Shown here in pieces: positions 9,135 through 17,743 of a stretch of DNA of 64,000 nucleotides (positions are counted from its first letter, which is position 1; each line of letters begins with the position of its first letter). The notes under the pieces are model-generated. The model had not been told where the DNA came from. It saw only the letters and a list, made by a program, of their open reading frames with translations, and ran no database searches. The stretch spans positions 2,658,501 to 2,722,500 of the forward strand of contig NZ_CP061336.1 in assembly GCF_005473905.2 (NCBI RefSeq), read 5' to 3'. Source of the DNA: Ruminiclostridium herbifermentans. Lineage in GTDB: Bacteria; Bacillota; Clostridia; Acetivibrionales; DSM-1351. The translations under genes and the position numbers were made by a program.

Positions 9135-9184
9135 TTTACAGAACACATGTTCGAGTTGTATAATTATATTACGAACACACGTTC
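9135..9184 (+). promoter_or_regulatory. SOS promoter with two LexA (DinR) boxes
   Basis: TTTACA (9135-9140) and TATAAT (9159-9164) are spaced by 18 bases. GAACACATGTTC (9141-9152) abuts the -35 element, and GAACACACGTTC (9173-9184) lies just after the -10 element. Both fit the Gram-positive LexA/DinR consensus GAAC-N4-GTTC exactly. Binding to either would block RNA polymerase, so the polymerase gene and probably the next two genes are DNA-damage inducible. Confidence 0.9.
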
Positions 9185-9201
9185 TGTGTAGAGGTGATTT
9201 T

Positions 9202-10443
9202 GTGGAAAGGACTATATTGCATTGTGATCTCAATAACTTTTATGCCTCAGTTGAATGTTTATACAATCCGTCAATTAGAGATTGTCCGGTAGCTGTTTGC
9301 GGGAGTCAGGATTTACGGCATGGAATAGTACTTGCAAAGAATTATATTGCAAAAAAATATAATATTATCACTGGTGAAGCTATTTGGCAGGCCAAGCAGA
9401 AATGCCCCAATTTGGTAGTTATAAATCCCAACTACTCTTTGTATTTGCGATTCTCCAAAGAAGCCCGTGATATTTACTCTAGGTATACCAACAATATAGA
9501 GGCTTTTGGAATTGACGAATGTTGGATAGATGTTTCTGAAAGCACCAAGCTATACGGCTCAGGTGAGAAAATTGCAAACGAAATCAGGGAAGCTATTAAG
9601 GAGGAACTTGGAATTACAGCTTCTATTGGTGTAAGCTTCAATAAAATTTTTGCCAAATTGGGCAGCGATTTAAAAAAGCCTGATGCTGTTACTGTAATTT
9701 CAAAAGAAAATTACAAAGAAATAGTTTGGAAGCTTCCTGTAGGTGAGCTTTTATATGTTGGGCGTTCTACTAAGAAAAAGCTGAACAATATTGGTATTAT
9801 GACAATTGGTGACCTCGCTGCCGTGTCCCCCACATTTTTGAGAAGTCTGTTGGGCAAATGGGGTGATACCCTCTGGGCATTTTCAAATGGCATGGATGAA
9901 TCAGAGGTTACAGCGGTTGATTTTCAAAATACAATTAAAGGCATTGGAAATAGCATGACTACAGCAAGAGATTTAGTTAACAATGATGATGTGAAGTTCA
10001 CTTTTTATGTTTTGGCAGAAAGTGTTGCAGAGCGTTTGCGAAAGCACAATTTTATGGGAAAAACCGTACAGGTGTATATAAGAGACAATGAACTGGGTTG
10101 TATGGAAAGGCAAGCAAAGCTTCAAAACCCCAGCTGTATTTCCGGTGAAATAGCTAATAAGGCTTTTGATATATTCAAGAAAAACTGGAGTTGGCACAAA
10201 CCCATACGCTCACTGGGCATAAGGACTACAGACCTTGTTACGGCTGACACCTATACTCAGCTTTGCCTTTTTGAAGACCAAAACAGAAGGTGTAAGCAAG
10301 AAGCGCTGGAACAGAGTATTGATGAGTTAAGAAAACGCTTTGGGCACTATGCTATTCAAAGAGCGCTTTTTCTTAAGGATAAAGCACTTAATGCCAATCC
10401 TGTTGAAGACAATATTATACATCCGGTTTCATTTTTTAGGTAG
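9202..10443 (+). CDS. Y-family translesion DNA polymerase (DinB/UmuC-like)
   Basis: 413 aa, GTG start with AGAGGTGAT upstream. The palm begins with ILHCDLNNFYASVE (first catalytic Asp at about residue 9), and GIDECWIDVSES near residue 104 carries the Asp-Glu catalytic pair. IGVSFNKIFAKLGSDLKKPD and a helix-hairpin-helix segment (LNNIGIMTIGDLA) follow, then a little-finger domain from about residue 240. It lacks the usual C-terminal QxxLF end; the nearest likeness is TQLCLF near residue 350. These enzymes copy damaged DNA. The two LexA boxes upstream and the HMCES gene downstream place it in the SOS response. It belongs to the clostridial DinB group that sits with small SOS genes rather than to classical DNA polymerase IV, a choice based on context. 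Confidence 0.92.
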   Translation: MERTILHCDLNNFYASVECLYNPSIRDCPVAVCGSQDLRHGIVLAKNYIAKKYNIITGEAIWQAKQKCPNLVVINPNYSLYLRFSKEARDIYSRYTNNIEAFGIDECWIDVSESTKLYGSGEKIANEIREAIKEELGITASIGVSFNKIFAKLGSDLKKPDAVTVISKENYKEIVWKLPVGELLYVGRSTKKKLNNIGIMTIGDLAAVSPTFLRSLLGKWGDTLWAFSNGMDESEVTAVDFQNTIKGIGNSMTTARDLVNNDDVKFTFYVLAESVAERLRKHNFMGKTVQVYIRDNELGCMERQAKLQNPSCISGEIANKAFDIFKKNWSWHKPIRSLGIRTTDLVTADTYTQLCLFEDQNRRCKQEALEQSIDELRKRFGHYAIQRALFLKDKALNANPVEDNIIHPVSFFR

Positions 10444-10783
10444 GCAGATTGGGTTTGCTTCGTAAAATATGCAATTAATCCCTATTATCCTCGGATTCTA
10501 TATTGAAGCTGAAGTATATAGCAGGATTAAGTTTCATTATTAAAATCTATTTATTATATTTGAAAAAATAATACTATATTCCCCGATAGTTTTAGTTTAG
10601 TGCTAATCTCTATGCCGACACAAAATAGTGAAGCTATCGTTATAGATACGCCAACTTTTTGTGGTTTCATACTTGATAAAAAAGTTTGTATTATAACATT
10701 TTATATTTCAAATAGAAGGAGGGCTAAGTTCTACGTCTGTATTTTGATGAATTTAATTCTCAAATTCAGGCTAGAATATAATT
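10444..10783. other. Gap inside the SOS cassette, 340 bases
   Basis: AT-rich. The longest frame (from 10600) has no coding character. AGAAGGAGGGC at 10714 looks like a ribosome-binding site but leads into no supported gene. No LexA box was seen. Confidence 0.4.
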
Positions 10784-11017
10784 ATGCGAAAGGTTTATGT
10801 TCAAGTAAATGCTGTTTTTTCATCAGATGGAGAGCTTACTCCCAAGTCCTTTATTTGGGATGATGGCAGACAATACGATATTGACAAAGTTTATGAACAC
10901 AAGCCATCTGCAAGCCTTAAGGTAGGCGGTCATGGTATTCGTTATAAATGCAGAGTTATGGGAAAAGATATTTTTCTTTTTTTCGAAGACGGTCGCTGGT
11001 TTATGGAGGGTAAATAG
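10784..11017 (+). CDS. Small conserved SOS-associated protein
   Basis: 77 aa, beginning MRKVYVQVNAVFSSDGELTP and containing FIWDDGRQYDIDKV, GIRYKCRVMGKDIFLFFEDG and the end RWFMEGK. It is a compact, beta-rich sequence with no Cys pair. Proteins of this size and pattern often follow Y-family polymerase genes in clostridia; that is recollection, not a search result. The ribosome-binding site is weak (AGGCTAGAATATAATT). It lies between the polymerase and the HMCES gene on the same strand, so a role in damage tolerance is inferred from position only. Confidence 0.65.
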   Translation: MRKVYVQVNAVFSSDGELTPKSFIWDDGRQYDIDKVYEHKPSASLKVGGHGIRYKCRVMGKDIFLFFEDGRWFMEGK

Positions 11018-11145
11018 AGCCTGTTGCTTTATGGATAACCAATAGACCTCCATTGACTTTATAAATTGATATGATATTCTGATATAGTAAAGGTCTACCA
11101 AGACTATCTGGCTTTTTAGCTTTATTTGATGCGGAGGAACACCCA

Positions 11146-11958
11146 ATGTGCGGACGCTATGCAATTTTCACAGAAGAAGAAAATGCAGAGTTACGAGAGA
11201 TTATCAATAGTATAAATGAGCGATACAAGGATGAGACTGCTAAAGAAAATTTGGCTTATGACCAGCTTTCACAAATGCAGGAGCCTAGCTGTACAAATAC
11301 TAGCAAAGTACAGTCTAAAGGAAACTCAGCATATACCCAGCTTTCGCTCTTTCCAGAGGAGCCTGTCAGCAACAATATTTATCAGGTGCCCTCTCCAATG
11401 AAAACTGGTGAAATATTCCCTACCAATATAGTTCCCGTTATTACTGGTGTGTCTGGAAGTAAAAAGATCGCAGACCTCTTCAAGTGGGGCTTTCCAAATT
11501 ACAGGCAAAATAGCGGAGTAATTATTAACGCAAGGAGTGAAACTCTGTCTGAAAAACCTACTTTTAGAAAGCTGCTCAAAAATAACAGATGCCTTGTCCC
11601 TGCCAGTGGCTTTTACGAGTGGAAAACTATTGAAAATCGTAAAGAAAAGTACTTAATCCGCTCTGTACCTGATAAATTAATGTATTTTGCAGGCCTGTAC
11701 AATAGCTTTATCGATAAAAATGGTATTCCCTTTACCAGCTTTGTCATAATTACTACTGAAGCTAATAGTCAGATGTCACAAATTCACACTAGAATGCCAG
11801 TTATTTTAAGCAGTGCCAAAGCAATGAGTTGGATTAATGGTATCACTCCTGAAAGCGCTAATAATTCATATATTAGTACAAACACCTTTGATACAGATAT
11901 TTTAAGCCTGCTAAAGCCATATGATAAGTTTATTAGTATTGAAAAGCTGGCAATATAA
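11146..11958 (+). CDS. YedK/HMCES-family SOS abasic-site protein (SRAP domain)
   Basis: 270 aa, beginning MCGRYAIF, so Cys2 becomes the N-terminal catalytic residue after Met removal; the start is set by GCGGAGGAACACCC. The SRAP domain residues are visible: FKWGFPNY near residue 110, NARSETLSEKPTFRKLLKNN near residue 125 with the conserved Asn and Glu, CLVPASGFYEWK, and IHTRMPVIL near residue 215 with the conserved His. The family forms a thiazolidine cross-link with abasic sites in single-stranded DNA and shields them. About 40 extra residues (40-85, Gln/Ser-rich) are inserted between the N-terminus and the core. It follows the SOS polymerase and is probably induced with it. Confidence 0.93.
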   Translation: MCGRYAIFTEEENAELREIINSINERYKDETAKENLAYDQLSQMQEPSCTNTSKVQSKGNSAYTQLSLFPEEPVSNNIYQVPSPMKTGEIFPTNIVPVITGVSGSKKIADLFKWGFPNYRQNSGVIINARSETLSEKPTFRKLLKNNRCLVPASGFYEWKTIENRKEKYLIRSVPDKLMYFAGLYNSFIDKNGIPFTSFVIITTEANSQMSQIHTRMPVILSSAKAMSWINGITPESANNSYISTNTFDTDILSLLKPYDKFISIEKLAI

Positions 11959-12010
11959 GCAGAAAACCAATCCTGCACTTGAAAGTTAGATTGGCTTATT
12001 TCTTTTTATT

Positions 12011-12305
12011 TATATCTTCAGCTAGGTTCGGTAGTTTAGCTTGATTCTTATGCCTTCTGCTAAGATTCGGTTGTTTAGCTTGATTCTTATGCCTTCAGCT
12101 AGGTAGTTTAGCTTGATTCTTATACTTCCAGCTAAGGTTCGGTAATTTTGCTTGATTCTTATGCCTTCAGCTAAGGTTTGGTAATTTTGCTTGATTCTTA
12201 TGCCTTCAGCTAAGGTTTGGTAATTTGGCTTGATTCTTATGCCTTCTGCTAGGTTCGGTTGTTTAGCTTGATTCTTATACCTCCAGCTAAGATTCGTTAG
12301 TTTGG
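12011..12305. repeat. 39-bp tandem repeat array (minisatellite)
   Basis: A unit close to CTTGATTCTTATGCCTTCAG / CTAAGGTTCGGTAATTTTG is repeated about seven times from 12040, with lengths 39, 33, 39, 39, 39, 38 and 39, after a partial unit from 12011. More decayed units continue toward 12420. Neighbouring units have no unique spacers, so this is not CRISPR. On the minus strand the units read as a 13-residue repeat (LNYRTLAEGIRIK-like), but with no start codon and a frameshifted unit. It lies between the convergent ends of the HMCES and dprA-like genes. Confidence 0.85.
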
Positions 12306-12429
12306 TTTCGCTGGTTATATAACTCCATACAAGTTTGATAGTTTAACCTAGTTCGTTTCATTTGACTCCAAATAATCTCGGTAACTTGGTTAAAATCATT
12401 TAATGGCTCCAAGTTAGCTAGTAATTTGA

Positions 12430-13788
12430 TTACTTAGAAATATATCTCACAGGCTTATTAAGTTTACTTACCATACTTAGAGACATTGCTCTTTCAATCC
12501 ATGTAGACGCTTGTTTTTTATTTATATTCAATTTTAATGCAATTTCTTCTAGAGTCATTGGTTGTTTTAGCAATTTAATTATTGATGGAATAACTATATC
12601 AAATAAATCATATGATGTTTGAGTCTCAAGAATTTTTTCTTTATCTATTCCGCTAATTCTACTTGCATTCTTTTTTGAATTAATATCGTAAAATTCATCT
12701 ATAACTAGTTCTGTATCCTTTTTACAAATAGCACTTGTATCCGTATTTTTATCTTTAACTGTATCAGTGATTTCCTCTAAAACTTCTTTAATATAAGCCT
12801 CCGAACACTCTCTTATAGCCAAATCCTTCTCATATATTCCAAACAAATCCATTTGATTGTTTAAAGAAATTTTTTCACTTATTAAATCTGATAAATTATC
12901 TTTAGCAATATCAGTAAGTGGTATTCCACCCTTTTCAATTAACTTTTTATTCCCATCATATGTCTTATTATCCCATATAAAGGTTTTAACCCAATTATTC
13001 TTAATATTCTCTATTGCTCCTGCCCAAGTTCCGCCTTTGTTAAAGTCTGATGCAATAACAAAAGCAGCACTTGACAGGCAGTATATATACTTATTTCTGT
13101 TCATAGCTCCTCCAGCAGAAAAAGGAGCATCGGGATTGTTTGCGCTTATGAGCAGCAATTGCTTATTAACGATTCTTTCCCTAATTTCTTTCTTTTTAAT
13201 CCTCTGAGATAACGAATCTGCCAAAATTGAAACCACCTTACCTCTATTTTCAATTGCAGATTGCTCTGAAGTTGTATCTATACCTTTTGCTCCACCTGAA
13301 AATATAGTAAGATTTTCACCAGCAGCCTTTTTAGCCAAATCGTAAGCAAATTTAACACCCTTCTCATCAATGTTTCTTGAACCAACTATAGCTATTCCTT
13401 TGCTATTTATCAATGATATATCTCCAGAATAGTAAAGTAATGGAGGAGCATTCTTTTTTAATAATGCTTTTATCCTCTTTGGATATTCCTTGTCACTTTT
13501 AGTTACCACACCTATACCTTTTCTTGATAACTCTTCAAGTGCAAAAGCAAGCTTCGCCCCTCTAGATAGTAGTATAGAAATTCTCTCTGCATTTTCTTCA
13601 GAAATCAATAGATTATTTTGAATTTCCTGCTTTGAAAGTTGCATTAAACCTGCGGGTTCTTTAATTTTAGAATTAATAATATTTGCTGCCAAGTTGCTCC
13701 ATTCCACTATTGAAAATGGTTTAGCTCCATCATCCTTCAATAAGTGACTGCATAATAAAATAGTTACATAAGCATTATCTGAAAACAT
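12430..13788 (-). CDS. DprA/Smf-family protein paired with RecQ-PRTase
   Basis: 452 aa. A helical N-terminus (1-100) is followed by the DprA Rossmann-like domain: PPLLYYSGD, KGIAIVGSRNIDEKGV near residue 130, FSGGAKGIDTTSEQSA near residue 163 and KVVSILADSL. The C-terminal 80 residues look like a winged helix (LLKQPMTLEEIALKLNINKK). DprA normally loads RecA on incoming single-stranded DNA, but this copy is not in the usual topA-dprA setting and is longer than the typical 360-380 aa. Its ATG follows directly on the RecQ stop (TAAATG), with its ribosome site GGAGGACAAG inside the RecQ 3' end, so the two are translationally coupled. DprA-like proteins paired with phosphoribosyltransferases occur in anti-phage systems such as ShosTA, so a defence role is plausible but inferred. 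Confidence 0.85.
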   Translation of the reverse strand: MFSDNAYVTILLCSHLLKDDGAKPFSIVEWSNLAANIINSKIKEPAGLMQLSKQEIQNNLLISEENAERISILLSRGAKLAFALEELSRKGIGVVTKSDKEYPKRIKALLKKNAPPLLYYSGDISLINSKGIAIVGSRNIDEKGVKFAYDLAKKAAGENLTIFSGGAKGIDTTSEQSAIENRGKVVSILADSLSQRIKKKEIRERIVNKQLLLISANNPDAPFSAGGAMNRNKYIYCLSSAAFVIASDFNKGGTWAGAIENIKNNWVKTFIWDNKTYDGNKKLIEKGGIPLTDIAKDNLSDLISEKISLNNQMDLFGIYEKDLAIRECSEAYIKEVLEEITDTVKDKNTDTSAICKKDTELVIDEFYDINSKKNASRISGIDKEKILETQTSYDLFDIVIPSIIKLLKQPMTLEEIALKLNINKKQASTWIERAMSLSMVSKLNKPVRYISK

Positions 13789-15888
13789 TTAATCTTGTCC
13801 TCCTGAGCCTGCTGTATTTGCTAATGCAAACGGATATACAAGCCCTGCTCCCTTTTTTCTAAGTTTATATCCACATACGGTAAATGTCCATCTTGAATCT
13901 ACCATATCATCAACTAATAATACATTACCGGCATGAACATTATTATTTACTTCAAAGCTGTCCCAAGCATTTTTAAATTGACTATGACTATTATGAAGTT
14001 CTTTTTGTTGCTTAACATCTGCAATCTTAATAATTGTATCATAATATGGTAATCCAAGTAATTCAGATAACCTTACAGCAAAGCTTCTAACTAACTCTGG
14101 TCTTCTAAGTGAAGAGACAGCAGTTATCCACTCAATATTTTTTTGCCCTGCAAAATCTTTTAGCAGTTCAAAAGAAGCTTTTACTAAATCATCTGAAAAA
14201 TATCCGTCGTTATATTTGTTTTTACTAACTTCTCTACCCCAGCCAGCATCTCCATAATTACTTAGTGCAATTCCATTCTCGCACCTATACATTTCATTAA
14301 TTTTATTCTTACCATCTACAGATAATCCAGTCGGCCACTGTTTTCTTGCCTCAATTGTATAATGTTCATTTTTTATATATTTCAGTGCCTCTATAATTGT
14401 ATCTCTTTTAACCGAACTTGGGTATATGTCTTTTTGTAAACAATTTCTGCATCGGTTACACTTTTTTGCAAAAGAATCATTTAGCTCCTTAGCAATGAAC
14501 TCCATATAGCAATCATCTGTTTTAATAAAATCATTCATTCTTTGCAGTTCATAATGTCTTATCTTAGTTATGCTTTCGCTATATGCTAAATCGGGAGTCC
14601 ATGGTATAGGTGACTTATAATACTTTGAACCATCTTTATATATATCACCACTTATAACTAAAAACTTCAAACAGTTTTCCAGTCTTTTATTACGTATGTC
14701 TATTTCTTTCATAATTTCATATATAGATATTCCATCACTATTCTCTATAGCTTTTACAACAATATCCATTTCTTTATATGTAGGAAATGCGGTATTAATA
14801 AAATAATTAGTTATTTCATCGTCTTCATTGCCAGCAAGTAAAATTGCATCTGCTGACTCAATTGCTCTTCCGGCCCTGCCTATTTGCTGATAATATGTAA
14901 CAACATTACCTGGCTTTTGAAAATGTATTACAAATCCAATATCTGGCTTGTCAATACCCATACCGAAAGCAGTAGTTGCAACTAGTACTTTCATCTCATT
15001 GCGGATAAACATTTCTTCAAGCCGTAACCGTTCTTCTTTTTCCTCAATTTTATCTTTCCTTAACCCTGAGTAATAAGCATACGCATCAATACCGCACCAT
15101 TTCAGCCATCCTGCTACTAAATTGCAATCATGCTTTGTTAAACAATAAATTAAACCCGTGCCATGCATTTTATTAATATTCTCAATTAACCATGCCAATC
15201 TTTCTTCTTTTCTATTTAAATGTATAACTTGTATTGAAAGAGATTCTCTTATCAATGGACCTCGTTGAATAATTATATCATTGCCTAGCTGTTCTGAAAC
15301 ATCTTTAACCACACGATCATTAGCTGTTGCGGTAGTAGCTAGCAAAGGAACATTTGGTGGCAAAAATTTTACAATATTTATAATTCTTCTATAGTCAGGT
15401 CTGAAATCATGTCCCCAATCAGAGATACAATGTGCCTCATCAATCACCAGCACCCCGATTGAACTATTAATCTCATTTAAGATATTCTTTTTAAATTCCT
15501 CATTATCCAATTTCTCGGGTGCTATAAATAAAACATCAACCTTGTTCTCCCTCAGTTCTTGATAAATTTCTTCCCATTCATCTTTATTATTTGTGTTTAT
15601 TGTTCTTGTATTTAGTCCGAAATTATTGGCCGATTCAATCTGATTGTTCATTAATGCAAGTAATGGGCTAATAACTAAAGTAAATCCTTTTCCTTCTTTG
15701 CGCAATATTTTAGTTGACAGAAAATAAATCAAGCTTTTACCCCATCCTGTTTTCTGCACAACTAAAGCTCGCTTTCCTTGTAAAACCCCAATAATTGCTT
15801 CTAATTGACCATCTCTGAAAGTTGCGTCTTCACCATAAAATTCTTTCAGGCACTCAATTGCAATTCTTTTTAATTGCTCTTTATCCAT
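13789..15888 (-). CDS. RecQ-family DNA helicase fused to a phosphoribosyltransferase-like domain
   Basis: 699 aa. Helicase motifs: TGWGKSLIYFLSTK (Walker A, near residue 47), LVIDEAHCISDWGHDFRPDY (DEAH box plus the RecQ aromatic loop, near residue 150), VATTAFGMGIDKPDIGFVIH and YYQQIGRAGRA (motif VI, near residue 335). A zinc-binding CNRCRNC lies near residue 480. The last 150 residues are not RWDC/HRDC but a phosphoribosyltransferase fold ending in GNVLLVDDMVDSRWTFTVCG, which resembles the PRPP-binding loop LVDDxxxTGxT with the Gly replaced. RecQ helicases unwind DNA 3'-5'. The fused PRTase and the coupled DprA gene suggest a dedicated system rather than housekeeping repair. Start ATG at 15888 with AGGTGACTCT. 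Confidence 0.88.
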   Translation of the reverse strand: MDKEQLKRIAIECLKEFYGEDATFRDGQLEAIIGVLQGKRALVVQKTGWGKSLIYFLSTKILRKEGKGFTLVISPLLALMNNQIESANNFGLNTRTINTNNKDEWEEIYQELRENKVDVLFIAPEKLDNEEFKKNILNEINSSIGVLVIDEAHCISDWGHDFRPDYRRIINIVKFLPPNVPLLATTATANDRVVKDVSEQLGNDIIIQRGPLIRESLSIQVIHLNRKEERLAWLIENINKMHGTGLIYCLTKHDCNLVAGWLKWCGIDAYAYYSGLRKDKIEEKEERLRLEEMFIRNEMKVLVATTAFGMGIDKPDIGFVIHFQKPGNVVTYYQQIGRAGRAIESADAILLAGNEDDEITNYFINTAFPTYKEMDIVVKAIENSDGISIYEIMKEIDIRNKRLENCLKFLVISGDIYKDGSKYYKSPIPWTPDLAYSESITKIRHYELQRMNDFIKTDDCYMEFIAKELNDSFAKKCNRCRNCLQKDIYPSSVKRDTIIEALKYIKNEHYTIEARKQWPTGLSVDGKNKINEMYRCENGIALSNYGDAGWGREVSKNKYNDGYFSDDLVKASFELLKDFAGQKNIEWITAVSSLRRPELVRSFAVRLSELLGLPYYDTIIKIADVKQQKELHNSHSQFKNAWDSFEVNNNVHAGNVLLVDDMVDSRWTFTVCGYKLRKKGAGLVYPFALANTAGSGGQD

Positions 15889-16108
15889 AGAGTCACCTTC
15901 ATTCTACATTATAAGGTTTCATTGTAAATGTATTCAGCCACCAAAAAAATAAACAAGTTATAGTTTTGGGTGGTATACTACTTGGTAACTCTATTATAAT
16001 ATTTATATAAAGAAAATTATATAAAAATAAACTTTTTATACTATTTTATCTTTTATTTTCCTAATTTCGCGAAAATCCAGCTATACGTATTTCACAAAAG
16101 TATTCAAC

Positions 16109-17608
16109 TTATAAAATCACATTTTCAACCCCATTCATACTCACCAATTTCCCATTTGAAATTACTGAAATGGGGCCATGGCCTCCGCAGATAATGCAAG
16201 GCTTTTGGTTAGCATCGCCAATTTCTTCAGCAAGGCTTATAATTTGATTTCTCATTTCTGTTGCTTTAGCAGAGTCAGTATTAACACTCCTTAGAAGATA
16301 TGGCGCAAGTGAATTAAACTCAGCTCTTTCAGGTGTAAATCCACTTATATTAACAAGAATATCGCCTGTAAAAACAATTCCGTATTTTCTGCACACAAAA
16401 ACCATCTCTCCACGCAAGTGACCTCCGCTTCCTTCAAACACCTCAAATTCAAGGTCAGACACAGCAAAACTTCCAATAAACTGAAGATTATTGTGCTCCT
16501 CAGGAGTATCTTCATCAATAATATAGAATTTATCAGTATTTGGTGGTATATATCCTGAAATAATGCGGCTCAGCTTACTGTAGCCCAAACTAGTTTCATT
16601 TTGTTCTCTGTCATCAGGAACTCCCATATACTGCCGTTTCAAGCTGTCAGCACTCTTTTTATTAAGACAAATAGAAGCCCCTTCAAGCTTGGATAAAAGT
16701 CCGCAATGGTCAACATCTGCATGAGTAATGTATACTCTTTTTATTCTATTTTCCCAGTTAATAAATAGCTTGCTAAAAACCTCGAACATTTCATCTGCAT
16801 ATATAGCATAGCCAGTATCTATGAGCACAAGTTCCTCTTGAGTTTCCAAAACATAAGTATTACTGCCGCAGGGCGGTTCAATGCTGTAAAGAGTAACCAA
16901 ATCACTAATTTTTATCTTTTCGATATCAGCCTTAAAATTAATTCCCTGTCGCTTATTTATGAAATATGCAAATCTTCGAATATAGTCAAATACCGTGTCT
17001 GGATTTTCACCCTTATCCTGAAGCCTTTGCATAATCCTGTTAGACTCAGAAATAAACTCCATCGTTGTTTCAGTGCTTAGCTGTAAAAGCTTTTGCATCT
17101 CATTAGCAAGTCTTATATAAAATATTGTATTATCCAAATTCTTTTCAGAATCATCATATTCAGCAATATCAACCTGATAAACTTCGCTAATATCATCAAG
17201 TACCATTTTGATTATTTTAGGATTTTCAATTAATAGTCCCATTTTAAAGTTCTGGTAATCCGAATTGGTAGAGTTTGAGTTTATATATGAAATATTTATG
17301 TCATACCTGTCAAGGATTTTAAGTATTGGCAGAACTGCTCCTGGTACATCTGGTATTTTTATATTAACCATAACAACTCTGACTTCAGATAACTTATTAT
17401 TAATATAGCCTATAGTTCCCAGTTCTTCTGCTATTTCAGAAAGTGCCTCTTCAGATGCTTCGACGTCAATAAACAGTGTATGCAGGTCAACTGCCTTGTT
17501 ATAACTGACGCGAGCAATATTTCCATTGTGCTTTGCTATGATTTTTGATGCAAGTAAGAATGCTCCTGTTTTATCTGGCATACTTGTGATGTACGTTTTT
17601 CGTGGCAT
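16109..17608 (-). CDS. ACT-domain metallo-beta-lactamase-fold hydrolase
   Basis: 499 aa, start set by GGAGGTTCTAT. Two ACT-like regulatory domains occupy about residues 1-155 (VVMVNIKIPDVPGAVLPILK marks the second). A helical linker (160-235) leads to a metallo-beta-lactamase fold: NTYVLETQEELVLIDTGY, the metal-binding YITHADVDHCG near residue 295, the later metal ligands in GGHLRGEMVF and FTGDILVN, and CGGHGP near the end. ACT domains bind amino acids; the hydrolase substrate is unknown. The combination suggests an amino-acid-regulated hydrolase. It is monocistronic as far as can be seen. The neighbours do not name a pathway. Confidence 0.8.
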   Translation of the reverse strand: MPRKTYITSMPDKTGAFLLASKIIAKHNGNIARVSYNKAVDLHTLFIDVEASEEALSEIAEELGTIGYINNKLSEVRVVMVNIKIPDVPGAVLPILKILDRYDINISYINSNSTNSDYQNFKMGLLIENPKIIKMVLDDISEVYQVDIAEYDDSEKNLDNTIFYIRLANEMQKLLQLSTETTMEFISESNRIMQRLQDKGENPDTVFDYIRRFAYFINKRQGINFKADIEKIKISDLVTLYSIEPPCGSNTYVLETQEELVLIDTGYAIYADEMFEVFSKLFINWENRIKRVYITHADVDHCGLLSKLEGASICLNKKSADSLKRQYMGVPDDREQNETSLGYSKLSRIISGYIPPNTDKFYIIDEDTPEEHNNLQFIGSFAVSDLEFEVFEGSGGHLRGEMVFVCRKYGIVFTGDILVNISGFTPERAEFNSLAPYLLRSVNTDSAKATEMRNQIISLAEEIGDANQKPCIICGGHGPISVISNGKLVSMNGVENVIL

Positions 17609-17743
17609 ATAGAACCTCCATAAATATTAAGTATATGCTAATACTTAATATTTACCCATTTTAACTGAAATTAAAATATTTATTTAATTCTCAGTTCTAG
17701 TTTCTAAGTTTCTATCATTTTTAGTTTCTACAAATACAGCCAA

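Noticed and set aside
10600-10863. 87-codon plus-strand frame in the SOS cassette
   Set aside because: Composition is not protein-like, and it overlaps the better-supported 77-aa gene.
12011-12305. CRISPR array
   Set aside because: Units are contiguous with no unique spacers, lengths vary (33-39) and no cas genes are present.
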